Positions 21,990-35,315 of a stretch of 64,000 nt of DNA are shown here, piece after piece. The translations under genes and the position numbers were made by a program. Origin of the DNA: Hippasteria phrygiana (lineage: Eukaryota > Echinodermata > Asteroidea > Valvatida > Goniasteridae); the NCBI GenBank assembly GCA_037893225.1, contig JAZGUH010000328.1, positions 930,001-994,000 on the forward strand, read 5' to 3'. How positions within the stretch are numbered: position 1 is the stretch's first letter; the number at the start of each line of letters is the position of its first letter. The notes under the pieces were generated by a model. That model did no database searches and had not been told where the DNA came from. It was given only the letters and a program-made list of their open reading frames with translations.

Positions 21990-23998
21990 ATGGTTCGCTA
22001 CAGAAAGGGCATGTTTAAGAGGAAAAAAGCCTATTTTAAAAAAGGCAATGGTCTGACATGTCAGTTGATAAGAGAAAAGGCTGATGTTTCATCTTTCTAT
22101 ATCAGACCCACAAATGAACAATTGCAACTGGCCTTTCCCAGAGATGAGCGAGGTTCTTTCTACAACCCACCAGGTGCCAGAACTAATAAAACTGTGATGG
22201 TGCTGCGACCGAAAATTGAGGAAATAACGCCGATAAGCAGACTCCAAAGGGAAGGAGCCGACAACTTGAACCCAGGCGGCTACAGAATTGTTCATGTCAA
22301 CACTACAGTTGAGACAAGTGTTCGAGCTACCCTGGACCATCAGCATGCGAATCCTGACTGTGATGGCTGGCCTCAGCTACAGGCAGAGCAAGAAACACAC
22401 TGGGGCCTTGCTGTTTCAGAGGTGCTGTCATGCAACAAGTGCTACTTCTCGACAGGAAGGAAGAAGCTGTACTCAGAGATACCTCAGGTCAGCAGAGGCC
22501 GACGCACTGCAACTCCAAACATGGCCTTTTAGGTTGGTCTCCTCAACCGGGTATTGCAGCCACAGGAGCAAGACGACTTTTGACAGCATTGGGTACAACT
22601 GTTCCTTCAATCAGTGGGCTGCAGAAAACAGCAAGCAAATGTGGGGACATTATTATCAATGAAAATGTTAGATGTATGGCTGAAAAGAGAAAACTGGTCA
22701 AAGGTATTCAAGAATTACAGGGCTATGACAGAGAAAAACCGATTGCTGTCGAATTAGATAGACAATACAATAACCCCTTGAGAAACTGTCGGGAACAAAA
22801 CACCATTTGTGCCGGCAACCCAAACTAGGGACGTAGTATGTGAGAATGTAACCACCCAAAAAATGGTAGTAATGTACCACCACGAGAATAAACTCTGTAA
22901 ATGTGAAAATCAAATGTCGGGCAAACACAGCTGTAACAAGTGGTACGAGCACACATATTCTTGTAGTGCTACACGCCCAGCAAATTACAACATGGGGCAT
23001 GAAAGAGAAGCGGGAATTCAATGTGCCAAGAAACTTCTAGAGTGTAAGGAACCCTTGTTGGCAGAAAGAGTAACAAGCGATGCAGACGGGTGTATGGCAA
23101 AAGGTTTTATGTCTCAGATGAGAATTAAAGCAGGTATCGAGCCAGAACACTTTCTTGACCCACCTTACTTAAATCGATCACTCAGTTCAGCAATCAGTCG
23201 GGCCAAATTCAGTGGTGACATGATGCCTGGTAGAACTAAAAATGAAAAAAAAAGATACAAGACCGGTTAGGTGACGATGTAAGTCACAGGGTACAAGCAG
23301 AAGCAGGGGCAATCCTCAAGAAATGTGGGAGAAACTTTGCCCAAATGTATGACATGGCTGAACAGGCTGCCTCAACCATTCCCGAATGTTACCAAGGTCG
23401 CCACAACCTTTGCAAAAAGCGGTCCTTGGTTTGCAATGGCAATAACAGATTTCCCTACCTTCCTGTTCATGTTAGGGGAAAACTGAAAATGCTCGAGTCT
23501 GACAAGAAACTGCTTTTACTGAAAATTCAGAAGAGAATTGGTCACGAGGCAATGCAAAAAACCAGATATGGGACAAGTACACAAAAAGCAGAGTCCATGA
23601 ACCATGCTTTTTCAAGTACTAATCCAAAAGGGACACTAACCTTTTCCAGAAATGCTCTCTCAAGAGACCACAGCGCAGTTCACCTTGTCAACAATGGCCA
23701 TGCCAACTTAATCATCCTCAAGTGTGAAGCTGCAGGTTGTCCTGTTTTGCCAGGATCTGCAGCTGCCAAAAGTCTGGCTGAAATGGACAGAAAAGAAAAA
23801 TATCATTCCCAACGGGCTAGGAGCACACATTATAAAATACGAAGGGCAAAGTGTAGGGCACAACGATATAACTTGTACAACTGTGCCAAGTCATTGTACA
23901 AAAAGAAAGGGCAACTGGAACCCAAGTCAGCAATCCCTCCAGATGTGGATTGGCAAAGAATTCAGAGTGAGCACAATTACAGCATACGTTTCAATTAA
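21990..23998 (+). pseudogene. Mutator-like transposase pseudogene, copy 5
   Basis: Same lesions as 4116-6124. Haplotype B (G at 22703, T at 23961). Confidence 0.85.
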
Positions 23999-24097
23999 AA
24001 ATGAATTATAAAAGCAAAAAGTGTAGCATCAAAAAATGGTGAGTAATTTCAGTTATCAAACTTAATGGTGAGCCAAAAAGTTCTCCTTAATTACATT

Positions 24098-24466
24098 TTA
24101 AAGAAGACAATCCTTGTATGGGCCATGGCCCGAACACAAACGGCATCTCTTACAACGAGATCTTGCAGTGTTGATGGCGTGTGGCTCAAGTGACAGGTGA
24201 TCAAAATTCACACACAAGGAGTTGTGGCACAGGTGACTGACATCATACCCCCGGGGAAGATCAAGGACTCCAGAATAAACAATGTAAGTCAACCTGTGCA
24301 CACGCATCCTTGTGCGTGAATTTGATTTGGAGCCAGGCATGACAACATTAATAATGCCATATTTCTGCTGGACATATCCTGTCCATACCCTACAATTTTT
24401 TCTGCCTCTGTGTACAGTCTTTCTTAAAATCTTGCCTTTAATTAGGGCCTTCCAGATGGAATCCAT
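24098..24466 (-). CDS. His-Me finger endonuclease, copy 5
   Basis: Complete 122-residue frame; normal sequence resumes here after the rearranged copy at 19591. Confidence 0.75.
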   Translation of the reverse strand: MDSIWKALIKGKILRKTVHRGRKNCRVWTGYVQQKYGIINVVMPGSKSNSRTRMRVHRLTYIVYSGVLDLPRGYDVSHLCHNSLCVNFDHLSLEPHAINTARSRCKRCRLCSGHGPYKDCLL

Positions 24467-25431
24467 TTTGCTATGGTTTAAGAAATCTGCATAACAAACA
24501 ATACAGACCGCGTGCGTGAGGTCAACTTACCTTTGCTACCATATGGCATTGGTCAAACGTTTTCTCCAGCAGTCATGATAGCCCTAGCCTGGGCATGCTA
24601 CAAATAAAAATAAATAAATATACATCTCAGTCTAAATATTGGGTGAAACAATTCAGACAAACTACTTACTTGTAAATTTATGAGCCTCAGCGCAACCTAT
24701 AATTGTAAACATGTTGATAACATGGCGGATAGGCATCTGAAATGTGTATGTGAATAAAAAGACAGCGAGAGCAAACAAAGAAAAGAAAGACAGAACCCAT
24801 TTTGTTCTCTATCATGTGTGTAATCATTACTGTGTTTTCTGTGAGATTTCATAGTTCAAAACATGAAACATACCTATTTTTAGCGAGTACACTTTGCATA
24901 TAGGTTCCACTCACTGATCTCTATAGAGATCACTGGTTCCACTCCACTAAATACGGCGCTCATTTTGTAACCAACATAAAAATAGAAAGGAAGAGCGCCA
25001 CCTGGTGACGCTCAGGAGTAAGGTGGCAATATTTTTTTCACTGGAAATTAAAGATTAAGACTCCTAGAATAATTTTCTTTTCAAATTTATGAGAGTTGAA
25101 GGAATTTTTTTTTTTTATACTCCCCTCCCCACAAACCACCCCTAAAATGGTGGCCCATCTCTGGGCCCAGGTCTAAATGTAGCCCTCCCCCCCGCCTCTA
25201 TGCCAAATAGACCCACGTATTGGTCATTTTTGTGAATGGAATTCCCCGAGTTGGAAGCCACGGGTCACCAATTCTTGATTTCCACAAATATTTCTACAAT
25301 CAGTCCAATTTATAGGCCCCAGGGACCTCTTATTCAAAATTACTGGAGGGATCACAAAATATTAATGAGCTCGCGCGCAGTGATTTTCACAGATTTAGTG
25401 GCATGCACCCTGCTGATAGAAGTCATAATTA

Positions 25432-25867
25432 TCGTGGCCCTAAAGGGACATGCGCGCATTTCTGCGCAGATTTCTGCGATGTCGTACATTTTTATTGTTT
25501 TGCGATAAAATCCGCAATGCGCAGAAAATGTGCGCAGAAAATGTGCGCAGAAAATGTGCGCAGAAAATGTGCGCAGAAAATGTGCGCAGAAAATGTGCGC
25601 AGAAAATGTGCGCAGAAAATGTGCGCAGAAAATGTGCGCAGAAAATGTGCGCAGAAAATGTGCGCAGAAAATGTGCGCAGAAAATGTGCGCAGAAAATGT
25701 GCGCAGAAAATGTGCGCAGAAAATGTGCGCAGAAAATGTGCGCAGAAAATGTGCGCAGAAAATGTGCGCAGAAAATGTGCGCAGAAAATGTGCGCAGAAA
25801 ATGTGCGCAGAAAATGTGCGCAGAAAATGTGCGCAGAAAATGTGCGAATGTACCTTCAGGGCCACAA
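25432..25867. mobile_element. MITE-like element, copy 6 (minisatellite x25)
   Basis: As at 3168-3499. The 13-bp array spans 25519-25843 with 25 copies. Confidence 0.6.
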
Positions 25868-25932
25868 TACATATACGATAGTGCTGAACCAAATAGGCTA
25901 ATCTGTTTGTGATTGGGTTTTTATGTTCACAG

Positions 25933-26049
25933 TGGGCCCGTGTCATGAGAGCGTTAATCCGTGTCAGAATGGAGCCACGTGTACGGGGGTAAACTTCGCA
26001 GTAGTCTGCCGGTGCAGCGATGGTTTTGTGGGCGAAAACTGTGAAAGAG
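25933..26049 (+). CDS. EGF-like domain exon, copy 6
   Basis: Identical to 3565-3681, splice signals kept. Confidence 0.72.
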
Positions 26050-26483
26050 GTACCGGTTGGCTATTACAGAAATCAAATTGGAGAAAGGCTATAAATGGTT
26101 CTGAAACAATCAACTGGTTGGGGCGTGCACTAGTTAACTAGTGTTGACATTATTGTACTGCGCAGACATTTTTTCAAACTATACTATTAGGCAAGATAAG
26201 CCAAAACTCTGAAGAAAAGAGAAATGTCACAAATCGAATTCATTTTGACTTGCTTTATGAATTTAATAATTTTCATTTTACCAACTAGTTCATATTTAGA
26301 AAATGCCTTTGGTTATTGGCACAACAGGGAAGCAGTAACTTAAGCATGCACTGAATGAAATGCAATAGCTTTGCAATGGATGTTTATTGTTAGTGCACCA
26401 TTATTCTTTTGTTGTTCATAGTGACATGGAATAAACAAAAAACTCTTCATAACCCTAATTACTCACCAACTGAAAGGTCCACC

Positions 26484-28492
26484 ATGGTTCGCTACAGAAA
26501 GGGCATGTTTAAGAGGAAAAAAGCCTATTTTAAAAAAGGCAATGGTCTGACATGTCAGTTGATAAGAGAAAAGGCTGATGTTTCATCTTTCTATATCAGA
26601 CCCACAAATGAACAATTGCAACTGGCCTTTCCCAGAGATGAGCGAGGTTCTTTCTACAACCCACCAGGTGCCAGAACTAATAAAACTGTGATGGTGCTGC
26701 GACCGAAAATTGAGGAAATAACGCCGATAAGCAGACTCCAAAGGGAAGGAGCCGACAACTTGAACCCAGGCGGCTACAGAATTGTTCATGTCAACACTAC
26801 AGTTGAGACAAGTGTTCGAGCTACCCTGGACCATCAGCATGCGAATCCTGACTGTGATGGCTGGCCTCAGCTACAGGCAGAGCAAGAAACACACTGGGGC
26901 CTTGCTGTTTCAGAGGTGCTGTCATGCAACAAGTGCTACTTCTCGACAGGAAGGAAGAAGCTGTACTCAGAGATACCTCAGGTCAGCAGAGGCCGACGCA
27001 CTGCAACTCCAAACATGGCCTTTTAGGTTGGTCTCCTCAACCGGGTATTGCAGCCACAGGAGCAAGACGACTTTTGACAGCATTGGGTACAACTGTTCCT
27101 TCAATCAGTGGGCTGCAGAAAACAGCAAGCAAATGTGGGGACATTATTATCAATGAAAATGTTAGATGTATGGCTGAAAAGAGAAAACTGGTCAAAGGTA
27201 TTCAAGAATTACAGGGCTATGACAGAGAAAAACCGATTGCTGTCGAATTAGATAGACAATACAATAACCCCTTGAGAAACTGTCGGGAACAAAACACCAT
27301 TTGTGCCGGCAACCCAAACTAGGGACGTAGTATGTGAGAATGTAACCACCCAAAAAATGGTAGTAATGTACCACCACGAGAATAAACTCTGTAAATGTGA
27401 AAATCAAATGTCGGGCAAACACAGCTGTAACAAGTGGTACGAGCACACATATTCTTGTAGTGCTACACGCCCAGCAAATTACAACATGGGGCATGAAAGA
27501 GAAGCGGGAATTCAATGTGCCAAGAAACTTCTAGAGTGTAAGGAACCCTTGTTGGCAGAAAGAGTAACAAGCGATGCAGACGGGTGTATGGCAAAAGGTT
27601 TTATGTCTCAGATGAGAATTAAAGCAGGTATCGAGCCAGAACACTTTCTTGACCCACCTTACTTAAATCGATCACTCAGTTCAGCAATCAGTCGGGCCAA
27701 ATTCAGTGGTGACATGATGCCTGGTAGAACTAAAAATGAAAAAAAAAGATACAAGACCGGTTAGGTGACGATGTAAGTCACAGGGTACAAGCAGAAGCAG
27801 GGGCAATCCTCAAGAAATGTGGGAGAAACTTTGCCCAAATGTATGACATGGCTGAACAGGCTGCCTCAACCATTCCCGAATGTTACCAAGGTCGCCACAA
27901 CCTTTGCAAAAAGCGGTCCTTGGTTTGCAATGGCAATAACAGATTTCCCTACCTTCCTGTTCATGTTAGGGGAAAACTGAAAATGCTCGAGTCTGACAAG
28001 AAACTGCTTTTACTGAAAATTCAGAAGAGAATTGGTCACGAGGCAATGCAAAAAACCAGATATGGGACAAGTACACAAAAAGCAGAGTCCATGAACCATG
28101 CTTTTTCAAGTACTAATCCAAAAGGGACACTAACCTTTTCCAGAAATGCTCTCTCAAGAGACCACAGCGCAGTTCACCTTGTCAACAATGGCCATGCCAA
28201 CTTAATCATCCTCAAGTGTGAAGCTGCAGGTTGTCCTGTTTTGCCAGGATCTGCAGCTGCCAAAAGTCTGGCTGAAATGGACAGAAAAGAAAAATATCAT
28301 TCCCAACGGGCTAGGAGCACACATTATAAAATACGAAGGGCAAAGTGTAGGGCACAACGATATAACTTGTACAACTGTGCCAAGTCATTGTACAAAAAGA
28401 AAGGGCAACTGGAACCCAAGTCAGCAATCCCTCCAGATGTGGATTGGCAAAGAATTCAGAGTGAGCACAATTACAGCATACGTTTCAATTAA
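26484..28492 (+). pseudogene. Mutator-like transposase pseudogene, copy 6
   Basis: Same lesions as 4116-6124. Haplotype B (G at 27197, T at 28455). Confidence 0.85.
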
Positions 28493-28591
28493 AAATGAAT
28501 TATAAAAGCAAAAAGTGTAGCATCAAAAAATGGTGAGTAATTTCAGTTATCAAACTTAATGGTGAGCCAAAAAGTTCTCCTTAATTACATT

Positions 28592-28960
28592 TTAAAGAAG
28601 ACAATCCTTGTATGGGCCATGGCCCGAACACAAACGGCATCTCTTACAACGAGATCTTGCAGTGTTGATGGCGTGTGGCTCAAGTGACAGGTGATCAAAA
28701 TTCACACACAAGGAGTTGTGGCACAGGTGACTGACATCATACCCCCGGGGAAGATCAAGGACTCCAGAATAAACAATGTAAGTCAACCTGTGCACACGCA
28801 TCCTTGTGCGTGAATTTGATTTGGAGCCAGGCATGACAACATTAATAATGCCATATTTCTGCTGGACATATCCTGTCCATACCCTACAATTTTTTCTGCC
28901 TCTGTGTACAGTCTTTCTTAAAATCTTGCCTTTAATTAGGGCCTTCCAGATGGAATCCAT
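28592..28960 (-). CDS. His-Me finger endonuclease, copy 6
   Basis: Complete 122-residue frame, same as 1834-2202. Confidence 0.75.
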   Translation of the reverse strand: MDSIWKALIKGKILRKTVHRGRKNCRVWTGYVQQKYGIINVVMPGSKSNSRTRMRVHRLTYIVYSGVLDLPRGYDVSHLCHNSLCVNFDHLSLEPHAINTARSRCKRCRLCSGHGPYKDCLL

Positions 28961-29925
28961 TTTGCTATGGTTTAAGAAATCTGCATAACAAACAATACAG
29001 ACCGCGTGCGTGAGGTCAACTTACCTTTGCTACCATATGGCATTGGTCAAACGTTTTCTCCAGCAGTCATGATAGCCCTAGCCTGGGCATGCTACAAATA
29101 AAAATAAATAAATATACATCTCAGTCTAAATATTGGGTGAAACAATTCAGACAAACTACTTACTTGTAAATTTATGAGCCTCAGCGCAACCTATAATTGT
29201 AAACATGTTGATAACATGGCGGATAGGCATCTGAAATGTGTATGTGAATAAAAAGACAGCGAGAGCAAACAAAGAAAAGAAAGACAGAACCCATTTTGTT
29301 CTCTATCATGTGTGTAATCATTACTGTGTTTTCTGTGAGATTTCATAGTTCAAAACATGAAACATACCTATTTTTAGCGAGTACACTTGGCATATAGGTT
29401 CCACTCACTGATCTCTATAGAGATCACTGGTTCCACTCCACTAAATACGGCGCTCATTTTGTAACCAACATAAAAATAGAAAGGAAGAGCGCCACCTGGT
29501 GACGCTCAGGAGTAAGGTGGCAATATTTTTTTCACTGGAAATTAAAGATTAAGACTCCTAGAATAATTTTCTTTTCAAATTTATGAGAGTTGAAGGAATT
29601 TTTTTTTTTTATACTCCCCTCCCCACAAACCACCCCTAAAATGGTGGCCCATCTCTGGGCCCAGGTCTAAATGTAGCCCTCCCCCCCGCCTCTATGCCAA
29701 ATAGACCCACGTATTGGTCATTTTTGTGAATGGAATTCCCCGAGTTGGAAGCCACGGGTCACCAATTCTTGATTTCCACAAATATTTCTACAATCAGTCC
29801 AATTTATAGGCCCCAGGGACCTCTTATTCAAAATTACTGGAGGGATCACAAAATATTAATGAGCTCGCGCGCAGTGATTTTCACAGATTTAGTGGCATGC
29901 ACCCTGCTGATAGAAGTCATAATTA

Positions 29926-30257
29926 TCGTGGCCCTAAAGGGACATGCGCGCATTTCTGCGCAGATTTCTGCGATGTCGTACATTTTTATTGTTTTGCGAT
30001 AAAATCCGCAATGCGCAGAAAATGTGCGCAGAAAATGTGCGCAGAAAATGTGCGCAGAAAATGTGCGCAGAAAATGTGCGCAGAAAATGTGCGCAGAAAA
30101 TGTGCGCAGAAAATGTGCGCAGAAAATGTGCGCAGAAAATGTGCGCAGAAAATGTGCGCAGAAAATGTGCGCAGAAAATGTGCGCAGAAAATGTGCGCAG
30201 AAAATGTGCGCAGAAAATGTGCGCAGAAAATGTGCGAATGTACCTTCAGGGCCACAA
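29926..30257. mobile_element. MITE-like element, copy 7 (minisatellite x17)
   Basis: As at 3168-3499. The 13-bp array spans 30013-30233 with 17 copies. Confidence 0.6.
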
Positions 30258-30322
30258 TACATATACGATAGTGCTGAACCAAATAGGCTAATCTGTTTGT
30301 GATTGGGTTTTTATGTTCACAG

Positions 30323-30439
30323 TGGGCCCGTGTCATGAGAGCGTTAATCCGTGTCAGAATGGAGCCACGTGTACGGGGGTAAACTTCGCAGTAGTCTGCC
30401 GGTGCAGCGATGGTTTTGTGGGCGAAAACTGTGAAAGAG
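30323..30439 (+). CDS. EGF-like domain exon, copy 7
   Basis: Identical to 3565-3681, splice signals kept. Confidence 0.72.
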
Positions 30440-30873
30440 GTACCGGTTGGCTATTACAGAAATCAAATTGGAGAAAGGCTATAAATGGTTCTGAAACAAT
30501 CAACTGGTTGGGGCGTGCACTAGTTAACTAGTGTTGACATTATTGTACTGCGCAGACATTTTTTCAAACTATACTATTAGGCAAGATAAGCCAAAACTCT
30601 GAAGAAAAGAGAAATGTCACAAATCGAATTCATTTTGACTTGCTTTATGAATTTAATAATTTTCATTTTACCAACTAGTTCATATTTAGAAAATGCCTTT
30701 GGTTATTGGCACAACAGGGAAGCAGTAACTTAAGCATGCACTGAATGAAATGCAATAGCTTTGCAATGGATGTTTATTGTTAGTGCACCATTATTCTTTT
30801 GTTGTTCATAGTGACATGGAATAAACAAAAAACTCTTCATAACCCTAATTACTCACCAACTGAAAGGTCCACC

Positions 30874-32882
30874 ATGGTTCGCTACAGAAAGGGCATGTTT
30901 AAGAGGAAAAAAGCCTATTTTAAAAAAGGCAATGGTCTGACATGTCAGTTGATAAGAGAAAAGGCTGATGTTTCATCTTTCTATATCAGACCCACAAATG
31001 AACAATTGCAACTGGCCTTTCCCAGAGATGAGCGAGGTTCTTTCTACAACCCACCAGGTGCCAGAACTAATAAAACTGTGATGGTGCTGCGACCGAAAAT
31101 TGAGGAAATAACGCCGATAAGCAGACTCCAAAGGGAAGGAGCCGACAACTTGAACCCAGGCGGCTACAGAATTGTTCATGTCAACACTACAGTTGAGACA
31201 AGTGTTCGAGCTACCCTGGACCATCAGCATGCGAATCCTGACTGTGATGGCTGGCCTCAGCTACAGGCAGAGCAAGAAACACACTGGGGCCTTGCTGTTT
31301 CAGAGGTGCTGTCATGCAACAAGTGCTACTTCTCGACAGGAAGGAAGAAGCTGTACTCAGAGATACCTCAGGTCAGCAGAGGCCGACGCACTGCAACTCC
31401 AAACATGGCCTTTTAGGTTGGTCTCCTCAACCGGGTATTGCAGCCACAGGAGCAAGACGACTTTTGACAGCATTGGGTACAACTGTTCCTTCAATCAGTG
31501 GGCTGCAGAAAACAGCAAGCAAATGTGGGGACATTATTATCAATGAAAATGTTAGATGTATGGCTGAAAAGAGAAAACTGGTCAAAGGTATTCAAGAATT
31601 ACAGGGCTATGACAGAGAAAAACCGATTGCTGTCGAATTAGATAGACAATACAATAACCCCTTGAGAAACTGTCGGGAACAAAACACCATTTGTGCCGGC
31701 AACCCAAACTAGGGACGTAGTATGTGAGAATGTAACCACCCAAAAAATGGTAGTAATGTACCACCACGAGAATAAACTCTGTAAATGTGAAAATCAAATG
31801 TCGGGCAAACACAGCTGTAACAAGTGGTACGAGCACACATATTCTTGTAGTGCTACACGCCCAGCAAATTACAACATGGGGCATGAAAGAGAAGCGGGAA
31901 TTCAATGTGCCAAGAAACTTCTAGAGTGTAAGGAACCCTTGTTGGCAGAAAGAGTAACAAGCGATGCAGACGGGTGTATGGCAAAAGGTTTTATGTCTCA
32001 GATGAGAATTAAAGCAGGTATCGAGCCAGAACACTTTCTTGACCCACCTTACTTAAATCGATCACTCAGTTCAGCAATCAGTCGGGCCAAATTCAGTGGT
32101 GACATGATGCCTGGTAGAACTAAAAATGAAAAAAAAAGATACAAGACCGGTTAGGTGACGATGTAAGTCACAGGGTACAAGCAGAAGCAGGGGCAATCCT
32201 CAAGAAATGTGGGAGAAACTTTGCCCAAATGTATGACATGGCTGAACAGGCTGCCTCAACCATTCCCGAATGTTACCAAGGTCGCCACAACCTTTGCAAA
32301 AAGCGGTCCTTGGTTTGCAATGGCAATAACAGATTTCCCTACCTTCCTGTTCATGTTAGGGGAAAACTGAAAATGCTCGAGTCTGACAAGAAACTGCTTT
32401 TACTGAAAATTCAGAAGAGAATTGGTCACGAGGCAATGCAAAAAACCAGATATGGGACAAGTACACAAAAAGCAGAGTCCATGAACCATGCTTTTTCAAG
32501 TACTAATCCAAAAGGGACACTAACCTTTTCCAGAAATGCTCTCTCAAGAGACCACAGCGCAGTTCACCTTGTCAACAATGGCCATGCCAACTTAATCATC
32601 CTCAAGTGTGAAGCTGCAGGTTGTCCTGTTTTGCCAGGATCTGCAGCTGCCAAAAGTCTGGCTGAAATGGACAGAAAAGAAAAATATCATTCCCAACGGG
32701 CTAGGAGCACACATTATAAAATACGAAGGGCAAAGTGTAGGGCACAACGATATAACTTGTACAACTGTGCCAAGTCATTGTACAAAAAGAAAGGGCAACT
32801 GGAACCCAAGTCAGCAATCCCTCCAGATGTGGATTGGCAAAGAATTCAGAGTGAGCACAATTACAGCATACGTTTCAATTAA
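30874..32882 (+). pseudogene. Mutator-like transposase pseudogene, copy 7
   Basis: Same lesions as 4116-6124. Haplotype B (G at 31587, T at 32845). Confidence 0.85.
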
Positions 32883-32981
32883 AAATGAATTATAAAAGCA
32901 AAAAGTGTAGCATCAAAAAATGGTGAGTAATTTCAGTTATCAAACTTAATGGTGAGCCAAAAAGTTCTCCTTAATTACATT

Positions 32982-33350
32982 TTAAAGAAGACAATCCTTG
33001 TATGGGCCATGGCCCGAACACAAACGGCATCTCTTACAACGAGATCTTGCAGTGTTGATGGCGTGTGGCTCAAGTGACAGGTGATCAAAATTCACACACA
33101 AGGAGTTGTGGCACAGGTGACTGACATCATACCCCCGGGGAAGATCAAGGACTCCAGAATAAACAATGTAAGTCAACCTGTGCACACGCATCCTTGTGCG
33201 TGAATTTGATTTGGAGCCAGGCATGACAACATTAATAATGCCATATTTCTGCTGGACATATCCTGTCCATACCCTACAATTTTTTCTGCCTCTGTGTACA
33301 GTCTTTCTTAAAATCTTGCCTTTAATTAGGGCCTTCCAGATGGAATCCAT
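32982..33350 (-). CDS. His-Me finger endonuclease, copy 7
   Basis: Complete 122-residue frame, same as 1834-2202. Confidence 0.75.
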   Translation of the reverse strand: MDSIWKALIKGKILRKTVHRGRKNCRVWTGYVQQKYGIINVVMPGSKSNSRTRMRVHRLTYIVYSGVLDLPRGYDVSHLCHNSLCVNFDHLSLEPHAINTARSRCKRCRLCSGHGPYKDCLL

Positions 33351-34315
33351 TTTGCTATGGTTTAAGAAATCTGCATAACAAACAATACAGACCGCGTGCG
33401 TGAGGTCAACTTACCTTTGCTACCATATGGCATTGGTCAAACGTTTTCTCCAGCAGTCATGATAGCCCTAGCCTGGGCATGCTACAAATAAAAATAAATA
33501 AATATACATCTCAGTCTAAATATTGGGTGAAACAATTCAGACAAACTACTTACTTGTAAATTTATGAGCCTCAGCGCAACCTATAATTGTAAACATGTTG
33601 ATAACATGGCGGATAGGCATCTGAAATGTGTATGTGAATAAAAAGACAGCGAGAGCAAACAAAGAAAAGAAAGACAGAACCCATTTTGTTCTCTATCATG
33701 TGTGTAATCATTACTGTGTTTTCTGTGAGATTTCATAGTTCAAAACATGAAACATACCTATTTTTAGCGAGTACACTTGGCATATAGGTTCCACTCACTG
33801 ATCTCTATAGAGATCACTGGTTCCACTCCACTAAATACGGCGCTCATTTTGTAACCAACATAAAAATAGAAAGGAAGAGCGCCACCTGGTGACGCTCAGG
33901 AGTAAGGTGGCAATATTTTTTTCACTGGAAATTAAAGATTAAGACTCCTAGAATAATTTTCTTTTCAAATTTATGAGAGTTGAAGGAATTTTTTTTTTTT
34001 ATACTCCCCTCCCCACAAACCACCCCTAAAATGGTGGCCCATCTCTGGGCCCAGGTCTAAATGTAGCCCTCCCCCCCGCCTCTATGCCAAATAGACCCAC
34101 GTATTGGTCATTTTTGTGAATGGAATTCCCCGAGTTGGAAGCCACGGGTCACCAATTCTTGATTTCCACAAATATTTCTACAATCAGTCCAATTTATAGG
34201 CCCCAGGGACCTCTTATTCAAAATTACTGGAGGGATCACAAAATATTAATGAGCTCGCGCGCAGTGATTTTCACAGATTTAGTGGCATGCACCCTGCTGA
34301 TAGAAGTCATAATTA

Positions 34316-34699
34316 TCGTGGCCCTAAAGGGACATGCGCGCATTTCTGCGCAGATTTCTGCGATGTCGTACATTTTTATTGTTTTGCGATAAAATCCGCA
34401 ATGCGCAGAAAATGTGCGCAGAAAATGTGCGCAGAAAATGTGCGCAGAAAATGTGCGCAGAAAATGTGCGCAGAAAATGTGCGCAGAAAATGTGCGCAGA
34501 AAATGTGCGCAGAAAATGTGCGCAGAAAATGTGCGCAGAAAATGTGCGCAGAAAATGTGCGCAGAAAATGTGCGCAGAAAATGTGCGCAGAAAATGTGCG
34601 CAGAAAATGTGCGCAGAAAATGTGCGCAGAAAATGTGCGCAGAAAATGTGCGCAGAAAATGTGCGCAGAAAATGTGCGAATGTACCTTCAGGGCCACAA
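34316..34699. mobile_element. MITE-like element, copy 8 (minisatellite x21)
   Basis: As at 3168-3499. The 13-bp array spans 34403-34675 with 21 copies. Confidence 0.6.
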
Positions 34700-34764
34700 T
34701 ACATATACGATAGTGCTGAACCAAATAGGCTAATCTGTTTGTGATTGGGTTTTTATGTTCACAG

Positions 34765-34881
34765 TGGGCCCGTGTCATGAGAGCGTTAATCCGTGTCAGA
34801 ATGGAGCCACGTGTACGGGGGTAAACTTCGCAGTAGTCTGCCGGTGCAGCGATGGTTTTGTGGGCGAAAACTGTGAAAGAG
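34765..34881 (+). CDS. EGF-like domain exon, copy 8
   Basis: Identical to 3565-3681, splice signals kept. Confidence 0.72.
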
Positions 34882-35315
34882 GTACCGGTTGGCTATTACA
34901 GAAATCAAATTGGAGAAAGGCTATAAATGGTTCTGAAACAATCAACTGGTTGGGGCGTGCACTAGTTAACTAGTGTTGACATTATTGTACTGCGCAGACA
35001 TTTTTTCAAACTATACTATTAGGCAAGATAAGCCAAAACTCTGAAGAAAAGAGAAATGTCACAAATCGAATTCATTTTGACTTGCTTTATGAATTTAATA
35101 ATTTTCATTTTACCAACTAGTTCATATTTAGAAAATGCCTTTGGTTATTGGCACAACAGGGAAGCAGTAACTTAAGCATGCACTGAATGAAATGCAATAG
35201 CTTTGCAATGGATGTTTATTGTTAGTGCACCATTATTCTTTTGTTGTTCATAGTGACATGGAATAAACAAAAAACTCTTCATAACCCTAATTACTCACCA
35301 ACTGAAAGGTCCACC

